From Salipiger abyssi (lineage in GTDB: Bacteria; Pseudomonadota; Alphaproteobacteria; Rhodobacterales; Rhodobacteraceae): 64,000 bases of DNA. Shown here one piece after another: positions 25,062 to 33,621 of the stretch. Within the stretch, counting starts at the first letter, position 1. Every line of letters starts with the position of its first letter. Location: positions 235,029-299,028 of the forward strand of contig NZ_JAEKIS010000005.1 of assembly GCF_017311415.1 (NCBI RefSeq), in the 5' to 3' direction. The notes under the pieces are model-generated. The model had not been told where the DNA came from. It ran no database searches and was given only the letters and a program-made list of their open reading frames with translations. Both the position numbers and the translations under genes were made by a program.

Positions 25062-26684
25062 TCAGATATCGAAGTAATAGGCCCCACCGCGCCCGCGCGC
25101 GATGGCGTGGCGCTCGATCATCCGGCGGGTATGTGGCCGCTCGGGGCCGCGATGCAGCGCCAGAAGACGCTCATAGGTGCCGTGATCGGCCTTTGTCCGG
25201 CGCGTGTTGTGGCGGATATATTCCACCCAGGTCGGGACGTGATAGGTCTCTTCCCAGATCCTCGGGTTCTCCAGATCGCGCATCAGCACCCAGTTCTGCG
25301 CCCCGTCGCGGATGCGAATGCGTCGGCGCTCGGCCATGACCTCAAGAAATTCCGCCTCGTCCCGGTGGTCGATCTCGAACCGGGTCACCGCAAAGATCGG
25401 CCCGCTGCGCGGCTGCACGTCGAGTTGCAGCATCGGCTCGCGGAAGAGATCCAGCGGCGACATGTCGAGATTGCCGTATTCCGGCAGCGGCTGGCGCAGT
25501 CCGACCGCCGCCGCCAGCGCCAGGGTCAGCGCCGCGCCCAGCAGCGCCAGCGTCAGCCCCTGCGCGTCCGAGGCGGCGCCCCAGATCCAGCTGCCAAGCG
25601 CCATGCCGCCGAAAGAGGCGCTCTGATAGAGCGCAATTGCACGGCCCACCACCCAGCGCGGCGTCGAAAGCTGTACTGTCACGTTGAAAAGCGATAGCGC
25701 CACCACCCAGCAGGCGCCGCTCACGAGCAGCGCCGGCAGGCAGAGCCAGATCACCGGTGCAAAAGCCAGAAGTATTGTCGAGCCGGTGCCCGCCAGCGCG
25801 GCGAAACGGATGATATGTTCGTTGTCGAAACGCTCGCGCAGCCGCGCGTTGGAAAATGCGCCGCCGATCGCGCCGACCCCGAAAGAGCCGAGCAGGATCC
25901 CGTAGGTGGTGGCGTCTCCGTTCAACCGCTCATGCGCGACGACCGGCAGCAGCGACAGCACCGCGACCGAGCCGAGCCCGAATAGAAAAGCCCGTCCCAG
26001 CACGTTCATCAGGTTGGGCGACATGGCGACATAGCGCAGACCCGAGCCGATCGCGAGGCGCAGCGGCTCGCGCGGGAGGCTGTTGTCTGGCAGCGGCGCC
26101 TTCCATAGCCACAGCGCAACGATCATCGCCACATAGCTCACCGCGTTCAGCGCGAACGCGGCGGCGGCCCCTGCGGCGGCCACGATGATACCCCCCACGG
26201 CAGGGCCGACCGAGCGCATGGCATTGAACGCCATGGAGTTCAGCGCCACTGCCGAGGGCAGATCGCTGCGCGGCACGATATCGCCCATCGAGGCCTGCCA
26301 GGACGGGTTGAAGAAGGTCGAGCCGGTGCCGATCAAAAAGGTCAGCAGCACCAAAAGCCAGGGCGTCATCAGCCCGGCCCAGGCCAGCACCGTCAGCAGC
26401 GATGCCGCCGCCATCATAAAGAACTGCGCCCCGATCATCACGCGGCGCCGGTCGTGGCTGTCGGCCAGGGTGCCGGCGAAGACCGCGAACAGCATCGTGG
26501 GCACCGTCACCGCCGCCTGCACCAGCCCCACCATGGCGTCGCTGTCGCTGATCTGGGTCATCATCCAGCCCGCGCCCACCGACTGCACCAGCGTGCCCAG
26601 ATGCGAGACCAGCGAGGCCGCCCAGCGATTGCGGAAGGCGGGGATGCGCAGGACGGTGAGCGGAGAAGCGGAACGTGGCGGCAT
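25062..26684 (-). CDS. MFS transporter (EntS/MFS_3 type) with C-terminal soluble domain
   Basis: A 540-residue permease. The first 410 residues hold about eleven to twelve membrane helices and family motifs such as FAGTLADSHDRRRVM (MFS motif A) and TFFNPSWQASMGDIVPRSDL. The last 120 residues are soluble (FAVTRFEIDHRDEAEFLEVM, WEETYHVPTWVEYIRH) and resemble a ferredoxin-like antibiotic-monooxygenase fold, a layout known in this family. The substrate is unknown; relatives export siderophores or drugs. It is divergent from phoX. Confidence 0.87.
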   Translation of the reverse strand: MPPRSASPLTVLRIPAFRNRWAASLVSHLGTLVQSVGAGWMMTQISDSDAMVGLVQAAVTVPTMLFAVFAGTLADSHDRRRVMIGAQFFMMAAASLLTVLAWAGLMTPWLLVLLTFLIGTGSTFFNPSWQASMGDIVPRSDLPSAVALNSMAFNAMRSVGPAVGGIIVAAAGAAAAFALNAVSYVAMIVALWLWKAPLPDNSLPREPLRLAIGSGLRYVAMSPNLMNVLGRAFLFGLGSVAVLSLLPVVAHERLNGDATTYGILLGSFGVGAIGGAFSNARLRERFDNEHIIRFAALAGTGSTILLAFAPVIWLCLPALLVSGACWVVALSLFNVTVQLSTPRWVVGRAIALYQSASFGGMALGSWIWGAASDAQGLTLALLGAALTLALAAAVGLRQPLPEYGNLDMSPLDLFREPMLQLDVQPRSGPIFAVTRFEIDHRDEAEFLEVMAERRRIRIRDGAQNWVLMRDLENPRIWEETYHVPTWVEYIRHNTRRTKADHGTYERLLALHRGPERPHTRRMIERHAIARGRGGAYYFDI

Positions 26685-26825
26685 AAGGCCCCTTGAGCGG
26701 TTGCTGGGGAACCGGCGGTCGGGCCAGACGTCGCGTCCCTCCCCCGGCGCCGCGCCACGGGCGCAGACCCCGAAATATCTCCCCTACTCCGGCCCCGAGG
26801 TCAAGCCACCGGTGCCGTCGCGGCA

Positions 26826-26864
26826 GCGTCACGGAGCGACATGAAAGCTTCATGAATCCTTCAC
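26826..26864. promoter_or_regulatory. Possible tandem PHO box upstream of phoX
   Basis: Four heptamers in line: GCGTCAC (26826), GCGACAT (26836), GCTTCAT (26847) and CCTTCAC (26858), spaced 10, 11 and 11 bases. PhoB sites are direct repeats of CTGTCAT at 11-base spacing, so the period fits while the first three bases of each unit do not match well. They lie about 100 bases before phoX. Confidence 0.4.
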
Positions 26865-26966
26865 TTTCCGGAAACAGCGCTCTGGCACCCAGCGGCAAGA
26901 TCCCTGTCGCCCGGCTGCCGGGCCGGCATATCCGTTTCCTCAAGCTTTCAGCCAAAGGGTATCCCA

Positions 26967-28847
26967 ATGGACATCAAGAAAACCGTCGACCTCTCCTGGG
27001 ACGCGTTCGACGAGCTGCGCGACCCGCGCCCCGACGCCAACGGTTTCGACGCGGTCGTCGAGCGCGCGATCTCGCGCCGCGGCTTCCTGGGCGGCGCGCT
27101 GGCCTTCGGCTCCGGCGCTGCCGTCTTCGGCACCGGCGTTCTGAGCTCGGCCACATCCGCCCGCGCGCAGGCCTCCGCCTTCGGCTTCGAGCCCATCGGC
27201 ATCGCCACCGATTTCGACATCCACGTTCCCGCCGGCTATCAGTGGAAGCCGCTGGTGCGCTGGGGCGACGCGCTATTCTCGGACGCCGAGGGTGCCTATT
27301 CGCCGGAAACCGGCGTCTCGGTCGAGATGTCCGACAAGGTCTTTGGCGAGAACACCGACGGCATGGAGACCTTCACCCATGACGGCCACACCCTGCTGGC
27401 GATCAACTCGGAATACGTGAACCCCAAGATCAACCTGCCCGCCGCCTCCGAAGGCGTGCCGCAGAGCGCCGACGAAGTCGTGATGCTCAAGAACATGCAG
27501 GGCGTGACGGTTCTGGAAATCGCCGAGGGCGATGATGGCTATGCGGTTGTCGTTGACAGCCCCTATAACCGCCGCATCACCCACGAGACCCAGATGACCA
27601 TGGACGGCCCCGCCGCCGGCGCCGATCTGGTCAAGACCAATGCCGACCCCGAGGGCATGAGCCCCAAGGGCACCATGAACAACTGCGGCTCGGGCAAGAC
27701 GCTCTGGGGCACCTATCTGACCTGTGAAGAAAACTTCAACAGCTACTTCGGCGCCACCGGCGACTACGAGGAGACCGACGGCGTCACCCGCTACGGCATC
27801 GGCGGCGAAGGCCGTTATGCCTATGAAAAGTTCGACACCCGCTACGACCTGAGCGCCGAGCCGAACGAGCCGAACCGCCACGGCTGGGTGACCGAGATCG
27901 ACCCGAAAGATCCGCAAAGCACCCCGGTCAAACACACCGCTCTCGGCCGCTTCAAGCACGAGAACGCCGAGATGGTGCAGGCCGCCGACGGCCGCATCGT
28001 GGTCTATATGGGCGACGACGAGCGCGGCGAATTCATGTATAAATTCGTCTCCAACGGCACCTGGGCCGAGGGCCAGCCCACCGACGGGCTGCTGTCGGAC
28101 GGCACGCTCTATGTCGCCAGGTTCAACGACGACATGAGCGGCGAGTGGCTGGCGCTGACGCCGGAGACCACCGGCATGCCGCTGGAAGAGATCCTGGTGT
28201 TCTCGCGCCTCGCGGGCTCCAAGGTCGGCGCCACCACCATGGACCGTCCGGAATGGATCGCCGCGAACCCGCTGCGCGCCGAGGCCTATTGCGCGCTCAC
28301 CAACAACAAGAACCGCGGCGTGAAGCCGAATGCCGGCGGCGACGAGACCCCGGTGGGCGGCCCGAACCCGCGCGAGACCAACAATTTCGGCCAGATCGTG
28401 CGCTGGCGCCCAGAGGGCGAAGACCACGGCGCCGAGACCTTCACCTGGGATCTCTATGTGATGGCGGGCAACCCGGCGGTCTATGACAACAGCTATGCCG
28501 GGTCCGAGAATGTCACCGAGGGCAATATGTTCAACTCGCCCGACGGCATGGCCTTCTCGTCCGACGGGATGCTGTGGATCCAGACCGATGGCGACGACAG
28601 CAACGAGGGCGAGTTCGCCGGTCAGGGCAACAACCAGATGCTGGTCGGCAACCCCGAAACCGGCGAGATCGCCCGTTTCCTCACCGCGCCGAACGGCGCC
28701 GAGGTGACCGGCCTGACCTGGTCGCCGGACGGCACGGTGGCCTTTGTCGGCATCCAGCACCCGGGCGGCTCCTGGCCCGACGGCGCCGGCAAGCCGCGCT
28801 CCTCGGTCATCGCCGTGTGGCGCGAAGACGGCGCGGTCTTCGGCTGA
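26967..28847 (+). CDS. phoX: PhoX-family alkaline phosphatase (Tat-secreted)
   Basis: Secreted phosphatase that releases phosphate from organic esters; the family needs calcium and iron. The 626-residue protein has an internal twin-arginine signal (ISRRGFLGGALAFGSGAAVF, cleavage after ...SARAQA). Family blocks include NNCGSGKTLWGTYLTCEENF, YMGDDERGEFMYKFVSNGTW and NMFNSPDGMAFSSDGMLWI. A long N-region before the RR pair is usual for PhoX. It is followed by a terminator. Phosphate-starvation control is expected from the family and weakly supported by the upstream heptamers. Confidence 0.94.
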   Translation: MDIKKTVDLSWDAFDELRDPRPDANGFDAVVERAISRRGFLGGALAFGSGAAVFGTGVLSSATSARAQASAFGFEPIGIATDFDIHVPAGYQWKPLVRWGDALFSDAEGAYSPETGVSVEMSDKVFGENTDGMETFTHDGHTLLAINSEYVNPKINLPAASEGVPQSADEVVMLKNMQGVTVLEIAEGDDGYAVVVDSPYNRRITHETQMTMDGPAAGADLVKTNADPEGMSPKGTMNNCGSGKTLWGTYLTCEENFNSYFGATGDYEETDGVTRYGIGGEGRYAYEKFDTRYDLSAEPNEPNRHGWVTEIDPKDPQSTPVKHTALGRFKHENAEMVQAADGRIVVYMGDDERGEFMYKFVSNGTWAEGQPTDGLLSDGTLYVARFNDDMSGEWLALTPETTGMPLEEILVFSRLAGSKVGATTMDRPEWIAANPLRAEAYCALTNNKNRGVKPNAGGDETPVGGPNPRETNNFGQIVRWRPEGEDHGAETFTWDLYVMAGNPAVYDNSYAGSENVTEGNMFNSPDGMAFSSDGMLWIQTDGDDSNEGEFAGQGNNQMLVGNPETGEIARFLTAPNGAEVTGLTWSPDGTVAFVGIQHPGGSWPDGAGKPRSSVIAVWREDGAVFG

Positions 28848-28869
28848 CCTTTCGGTCTTGGATTATCGG

Positions 28870-28901
28870 AAAGGGCCGGTGCGGATGCGCCGGCCCTTTT
28901 T
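28870..28901 (+). terminator. Rho-independent terminator of phoX
   Basis: AAAGGGCCGG, ten-base loop, CCGGCCCTTT and three more T, 22 bases after the stop codon. Confidence 0.88.
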
Positions 28902-29203
28902 GCGTGTCGCCGGTTGTCATCCACGCGCCCGAGCCATTCGAAGGCAATGGCTGCTCCGAGCCCAATCCCAAGGCTTCTATGAGGTGCACGCATGTCCGAT
29001 GTTCAAACGGCGGCCAAAAACTTCACAAAGCCAAACCGAGTGTCGCCAAGGGTTTGTGCACAAGGTTTTCCAATAATGTTGGCGGAAGAGCCCCGGCGAC
29101 AAAAACGACTGTTTTCGGCATAGGGGCTTGGGCATGGGGTTTTGTCTGGTTCGCGGCAAGCGTTTGGACGGAGAAAGTATCGGAGAGCTGGATTGTCAGC
29201 CAA
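28902..29203. other. 302-base gap with falling GC content
   Basis: No gene or clear signal seen. GC content drops from about 28980 rightward, marking the left edge of the low-GC insert that carries the glycosyltransferase-like gene. Short open frames here have no ribosome site and unusual composition. Confidence 0.5.
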
Positions 29204-30028
29204 TCATTGCCCTCTCAGCTTTTGCAAGTAACGATGGATTGGCGCCCGCTTTGGTTCGGTCGCTACGCCATTGTCCTCCTCCGCCAATAACTGCTTAACC
29301 CATTGGGTTTGGTCCTTGTCCAAAACTTCGTCCAAAATAAAAGGTTTGTGTGGATCCTTAAGGTCTTGTCTGTGCAGATTCTGGCAATGAAGGACTCTGG
29401 GCGCACCCTGCACCTTTCTCCAAGCGTACAAGTATTCTAAGTTGATAACATTGTATTCCTGCGGCAAAGACTGGAAGCGTGCCCAGCCTTCATAGAGCAT
29501 CTGGCGGAAGGCTGGCTGGTCATATTTGGCGTTTGTCGAGATGACTCGCTTTTTCCATTCATCTGCAAAACTTCTGATCGCATCCCCTTTAGTGAACACC
29601 AAAAGGCCACAGTTTATCAGCGGAAAGGATCTTGGAATTTCATTCGAGTCGCCCATCATTTTTTTCTCGCGATTAATGCCCTGTGCGCCCGCTATGTCAC
29701 AGAAATCAAGTATTTCGAAAACATCCTCAATGCTTTTTAAGACAAATAAGTCAGAGTCTAATAAGAGGGTCTGGTCGAAGCGAGATTTCTGCATTGCCTC
29801 CAACTTTGGACGAAAAAAACCACCCAATTCTAGAGGCCAAACACGATCAAAGACATCATCTGTAACCGCTTGATCCGTAAACAGGTCAATCGGAAGGTCA
29901 GGCATGACGCATTTCACAGTTCGCGCGGATCTTCGAGCGACATTCGTGTAAAGCTCACCAGTTGTGGCATAGACAATTCCGCGGCGCAATTTTTTCCAAT
30001 CCTCATCTGACAAAGCTCCCCAGACCAA
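29204..30028 (-). CDS. Glycosyltransferase-like protein (GT-A fold, DxD motif), low-GC gene
   Basis: A protein of about 274 residues with the metal-binding DxD in TLLLDSDLFVLKSIEDV, then FPLINCGLLVFTKGD, YDQPAFRQMLYEGWA and LPQEYNVIN. These are typical of GT8-like and nucleotide-sugar transferase enzymes. I choose the TTG at 30028, because GGAGG lies seven bases upstream; a GTG at 30049 is the alternative. Base composition (about half G+C) and A/T-ending codons differ sharply from every neighbour, a sign of horizontal acquisition. No sugar-synthesis genes lie beside it. Confidence 0.75.
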   Translation of the reverse strand: MVWGALSDEDWKKLRRGIVYATTGELYTNVARRSARTVKCVMPDLPIDLFTDQAVTDDVFDRVWPLELGGFFRPKLEAMQKSRFDQTLLLDSDLFVLKSIEDVFEILDFCDIAGAQGINREKKMMGDSNEIPRSFPLINCGLLVFTKGDAIRSFADEWKKRVISTNAKYDQPAFRQMLYEGWARFQSLPQEYNVINLEYLYAWRKVQGAPRVLHCQNLHRQDLKDPHKPFILDEVLDKDQTQWVKQLLAEEDNGVATEPKRAPIHRYLQKLRGQ

Positions 30029-30416
30029 GGAATTGCCTCCGTTCCGCACTAGTAGCGCTACGAGCGTTCGTCGTGATCACTTGACGATCAAAGACGACGG
30101 GCCTTTGATCATCTGTCTTTAGCGCTTCCGGAGCTGGCCGGTCTATCTGTTGGGGGTGGTATTCTCGTTCGTTGGGTGAAGCGTGCTCTTTTTAAGATCT
30201 CAACTCTTGGGGCAATGATGTCAATTCATATCACTGCCATGGATCGATATACATGTGGCGTGGCGCCTGTTTCGACTTGGCCATCATACCGAGTTAGCCT
30301 TGCACACGAAAGCATTCGGGGACTCACAAATTACTGTTCTTACCCACTCAAAGCGGCCATCGGTGCGAGGCAGCGAAAGCTCACTTTGTCCCGCGAGCAC
30401 GCCATCCGAAAGGACA
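30029..30416. other. Low-GC gap right of the glycosyltransferase-like gene
   Basis: 388 bases with no convincing gene. It contains an AT-flanked hairpin (GATCAAAG at 30086-30093 pairing with CTTTGATC at 30103-30110). An open frame of 92 codons on the plus strand (30176-30454) has no ribosome site and no recognisable content and runs through the glyA terminator, so I do not call it. Confidence 0.5.
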
Positions 30417-30444
30417 ACGCCCCCGCAGATATCTGCGAGGGCGT
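30417..30444 (-). terminator. Probable terminator of glyA
   Basis: A perfect 14-base palindrome CGCAGATATCTGCG extended by six more pairs around one mismatch, 46 bases beyond the glyA stop. On the minus strand it is followed by TTGTCCTTT. Confidence 0.65.
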
Positions 30445-30489
30445 CGCGCCTTGATCTCCAAGGCTGAATAGAGCGTTCTCGGACCCAGC

Positions 30490-31785
30490 TCAGAGCTTCG
30501 GATAAAGCGGGAACTGTTTGCAGAGCGCTTCCACCTCGCTCCGCACCTTGGCCTCGACCTCGCCATTGCCCTCGTCGCCATTGGCGGCCAGCCCGTCGAC
30601 CACCTCGACGATCCAGTCGGCGATCTGGCGGAACTCGGCCTCACCAAAACCGCGCGTGGTGCCGGCGGGCGAGCCGAGACGGATGCCGCTGGTCACGAAG
30701 GGTTTCTCCGGATCGAAGGGCACGCCGTTCTTGTTGCAGGTGATATGCGCGCGCCCCAGTGCCGCCTCGGCGGCCTTGCCGGTCACGCCCTTGGGCCGCA
30801 GGTCGGCGAGGCAGAGGTGGTTGTCGGTGCCACCCGACACGATGTCGATCCCGCCCTTCATGAGCTGGTCGGCCATCGCCTGAGCGTTCTTCACCACCTG
30901 CGCCGCGTACTCCTTGAAATCCGGGCGCAACGCCTCGCCGAAGGCCACCGCCTTGGCGGCGATCACATGCATCAGCGGGCCGCCCTGAAGGCCGGGGAAC
31001 ACGGCCGAGTTCACCTTCTTGGCGATATCGGCATCGTTGGTCAGGATCATGCCGCCTCGCGGGCCGCGCAGGGATTTGTGGGTGGTCGTCGTCACCACAT
31101 GCGCATGCGGCAGCGGCGAGGGATGCGCGCCGCCGGCCACGAGCCCCGCGATATGCGCCATGTCGACCATCAGATAGGCGCCCACCTCATCGGCGATCTC
31201 GCGGAAGGCGGCCCAGTCCCAGACGCGGGAATAGGCGGTGCCGCCGGCGACGATCAGCTTGGGCTTGTGCTCGCGGGCGCTCTCGCGGATCGCCTCCATG
31301 TCGAGCAGCTCGTCCTGCTGGCGCACGCCGTAGGAGACCACGTTGAACCATTTGCCCGACATGTTGACCGGCGAGCCGTGGGTCAGGTGGCCGCCCGAGT
31401 TGAGGTCGAGCCCCATGAAGGTGTCGCCCGGTTTCAGCAGCGCCAGGAACACCGCCTGGTTCATCTGGCTGCCGGAGTTCGGCTGGACGTTGGCGAATTC
31501 GCAGTTGAACAGCGCCTTGGCGCGCTCGATGGCCAGGGTCTCGGCCACGTCGACATACTGGCAGCCGCCGTAATAGCGCTTGCCCGGATAGCCTTCGGCG
31601 TATTTGTTCGTCATCACCGAGCCCTGCGCCTGCATCACGGCGTAGCTCACGATGTTTTCCGAGGCGATGAGCTCGATCTCTTCGCGCTGGCGGCCCAGCT
31701 CGCTGGTGATCGAGCCGAAGACTTCGGGATCGCGGGAGGAGAGTTCTTCGGTGAAGAAGCCGTTATCGCGGTGCGGGGCGTTCAT
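30490..31785 (-). CDS. glyA: Serine hydroxymethyltransferase
   Basis: PLP enzyme that converts serine and tetrahydrofolate to glycine and methylene-tetrahydrofolate. The start at 31785 ([11 protein letters not shown], with GGAGAC upstream) gives 431 residues. Motifs: [42 protein letters not shown] and the PLP lysine in [16 protein letters not shown]. It is divergent from nadK across 179 bases that contain a paired 12-base direct repeat. I see no glycine riboswitch there. Confidence 0.97.
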   Translation of the reverse strand: MNAPHRDNGFFTEELSSRDPEVFGSITSELGRQREEIELIASENIVSYAVMQAQGSVMTNKYAEGYPGKRYYGGCQYVDVAETLAIERAKALFNCEFANVQPNSGSQMNQAVFLALLKPGDTFMGLDLNSGGHLTHGSPVNMSGKWFNVVSYGVRQQDELLDMEAIRESAREHKPKLIVAGGTAYSRVWDWAAFREIADEVGAYLMVDMAHIAGLVAGGAHPSPLPHAHVVTTTTHKSLRGPRGGMILTNDADIAKKVNSAVFPGLQGGPLMHVIAAKAVAFGEALRPDFKEYAAQVVKNAQAMADQLMKGGIDIVSGGTDNHLCLADLRPKGVTGKAAEAALGRAHITCNKNGVPFDPEKPFVTSGIRLGSPAGTTRGFGEAEFRQIADWIVEVVDGLAANGDEGNGEVEAKVRSEVEALCKQFPLYPKL

Positions 31786-31823
31786 GAGGCGGGTCTCCGG
31801 TTTCATGGATTCGTCATGTGGCG

Positions 31824-31856
31824 CCTACGTAAAGGAAAGCGGCCCCTACGCAAAGG
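31824..31856. promoter_or_regulatory. Paired direct repeat between glyA and nadK
   Basis: CCTACGTAAAGG (31824-31835) and CCTACGCAAAGG (31845-31856) are spaced 21 bases start to start, two helical turns. The nearer copy lies 39 bases upstream of the glyA start. It looks like a protein-binding site; the regulator is unknown. Confidence 0.45.
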
Positions 31857-31964
31857 CGTCAAAGCGGCATATCGGAATTATCGACCGGCATGGCTGGCGG
31901 CGCCAGAAACTTTGTGCTTGTTTCGGAACCGTGGGACGACCCGAGGAAACCCCAAAGGACAGTC

Positions 31965-32726
31965 ATGTCGCTGAAAATCGCCTTCTGTGCCTCGAACGCG
32001 CCCATCGCGCAATCCGCACTGGCCGGGCTGACCCGACGCTACGGCAACCATGCCGAGGAGGGCTCGGACGTGATCGTTGCGCTCGGCGGCGACGGGTTCA
32101 TGCTGCACACGATGCACCGCACCCAGGAGCTGGAAGTGCCGGTCTACGGCATGAACCGCGGCACGGTCGGCTTTCTGATGAACGAATATTCCGAGCACGG
32201 GCTGGAAGAGCGCCTCGCCGCCGCCGAGGAGGCGGTGATCAACCCGCTCTCGATGCGCGCCCATCGCAGCGACGGCTCGCTGCACGAGGAACTGGCGATC
32301 AACGAGGTTTCTCTGCTGCGCGCCGGGCCACAGGCGGCGCGGTTGGCGATCCATGTGGACGGCAAGCTGCGCATGCCCGAGCTGGTCTGCGACGGCGCGC
32401 TGCTGGCCACCCCTGCCGGCTCGACCGCCTATAACTACTCCGCGCATGGGCCGATCCTGCCCATCGGCGCCGATGTGCTGGCGCTGACCGCCGTCGCCGC
32501 CTTCCGCCCCCGCCGCTGGCGCGGGGCGCTGCTGCCCAAGACCGCCGAAGTCACCTTCGAGGTGCTGGAGCACGAAAAGCGCCCGGTCATGGCCGAGGCC
32601 GACAGCCAGTCTGTGCGCGACGTGCTGCGTGTGGATATCCGCTCCGAGCCCTCGGTCGCCCACCGGGTGCTGTTCGACCCGGGCCACGGGCTCGAAGAGC
32701 GGCTGATCCGCGAACAGTTCGTCTGA
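31965..32726 (+). CDS. nadK: NAD kinase
   Basis: Phosphorylates NAD to NADP. The 253-residue protein shows [17 protein letters not shown] (GGDG motif), [15 protein letters not shown], and [20 protein letters not shown], all hallmarks of the family. The start at 31965 follows AAAGGAC. At 253 residues it is the short bacterial form. It forms a single unit, divergent from glyA. Confidence 0.96.
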   Translation: MSLKIAFCASNAPIAQSALAGLTRRYGNHAEEGSDVIVALGGDGFMLHTMHRTQELEVPVYGMNRGTVGFLMNEYSEHGLEERLAAAEEAVINPLSMRAHRSDGSLHEELAINEVSLLRAGPQAARLAIHVDGKLRMPELVCDGALLATPAGSTAYNYSAHGPILPIGADVLALTAVAAFRPRRWRGALLPKTAEVTFEVLEHEKRPVMAEADSQSVRDVLRVDIRSEPSVAHRVLFDPGHGLEERLIREQFV

Positions 32727-32814
32727 GCCCGACGGAACCTTTTGCCACCCGGCATCGTTTCCTGACTGAAGCCCCGCGAGTAGGCGGGAGAACCCTAACA
32801 AGGGAGTGAAAACG

Positions 32815-33018
32815 ATGAACTGGGATATTATTCAAGGCAAGTGGAAGCAACTGAAGGGCTCGGTACAGGAGAACTGGGGCGAGCTCACCGATGACGATCT
32901 CGACAAGGCCGCGGGCAGCCGCGAGCAGCTCGTGGGCCTGATCCAGGAGCGCTACGGCCTCGCCAAGGCCGACGCCGAACGTCAGGTCGACGAGTTCTTT
33001 GCCGATAAAGCTGCCTGA
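32815..33018 (+). CDS. CsbD-family stress protein
   Basis: A 67-residue CsbD-like protein: MNWDIIQGKWKQLKGSVQEN at the start, then WGELTDDDLDKAAGSREQLV and a helical end. Such small hydrophilic proteins are general-stress induced in many bacteria; the molecular role is unknown. AAGGGAG lies nine bases before the ATG. A strong terminator follows, so it is a single-gene unit. Confidence 0.93.
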   Translation: MNWDIIQGKWKQLKGSVQENWGELTDDDLDKAAGSREQLVGLIQERYGLAKADAERQVDEFFADKAA

Positions 33019-33039
33019 CAGAACTTTGACGACAGATTC

Positions 33040-33068
33040 AAAGGCCCCGGCGCCACGCCGGGGCCTTT
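33040..33068 (+). terminator. Rho-independent terminator of the csbD-like gene
   Basis: AAAGGCCCCGG, seven-base loop, CCGGGGCCTTT, 21 bases after the stop codon. Confidence 0.85.
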
Positions 33069-33171
33069 GCCGTTTGTGGTCGCGTGGTCCGCGGGGTCTG
33101 GTCCCCGGCAGAGCGGCGTCATAGCCTGTGGACACGCCGCGCCCTCGCCGGCGCTCGGTAAGGACAACGCT

Positions 33172-33558
33172 ATGCAACTCAAGGCCATTCACCATGTCGC
33201 GCTGATCTGCGGCGACTACGCTCGCAGCCGGGCATTCTATGTCGATCTGCTGGGGCTTCGGGTGATCGCCGAAACCCTGCGCGAAGATCGGCAGAGCTGG
33301 AAGCTCGACCTGGCGCTCCCGGATGGTGGCCAGCTGGAACTTTTCAGCTTCCCCTCCCCGCCCGACCGACCCTCGCGCCCCGAGGCCAAAGGCTTGCGCC
33401 ACCTTGCCTTTACCGTCGATGATGTGATCGAGACAAAGGACTGGCTGGAGGCGCGGGGCGTCGCGGTGGAGCCGGTGCGTACCGACGAACTGACCGGCAG
33501 GCGCTTTACCTTCTTCGCCGACCCCGACGGGTTGCCACTGGAGCTCTACGAACGCTAA
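33172..33558 (+). CDS. VOC-family protein (glyoxalase/YaeR-like)
   Basis: A 128-residue vicinal-oxygen-chelate protein made of two beta-alpha-beta-beta-beta units. Likely metal ligands are in IHHVALICGDYARSRAFYVD (His), LELFSFP (Glu), LRHLAFTVDD (His) and LPLELYER (Glu). It resembles YaeR and the GloA2 group. The substrate is unknown. Confidence 0.88.
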   Translation: MQLKAIHHVALICGDYARSRAFYVDLLGLRVIAETLREDRQSWKLDLALPDGGQLELFSFPSPPDRPSRPEAKGLRHLAFTVDDVIETKDWLEARGVAVEPVRTDELTGRRFTFFADPDGLPLELYER

Positions 33559-33621
33559 GCGCGATTGCCAAATCCGCAACCGGCTGGCAGTCTTCTCTCG
33601 TAATACGGGAGAGCAACCATC

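Noticed and set aside
30176..30454. Plus-strand open frame of 92 codons in the low-GC gap
   Set aside because: No ribosome site, no recognisable content, and it runs through the glyA terminator hairpin.
31786..31964. Glycine riboswitch upstream of glyA
   Set aside because: The 179-base gap lacks the conserved paired aptamer pattern; only a short direct repeat was found.
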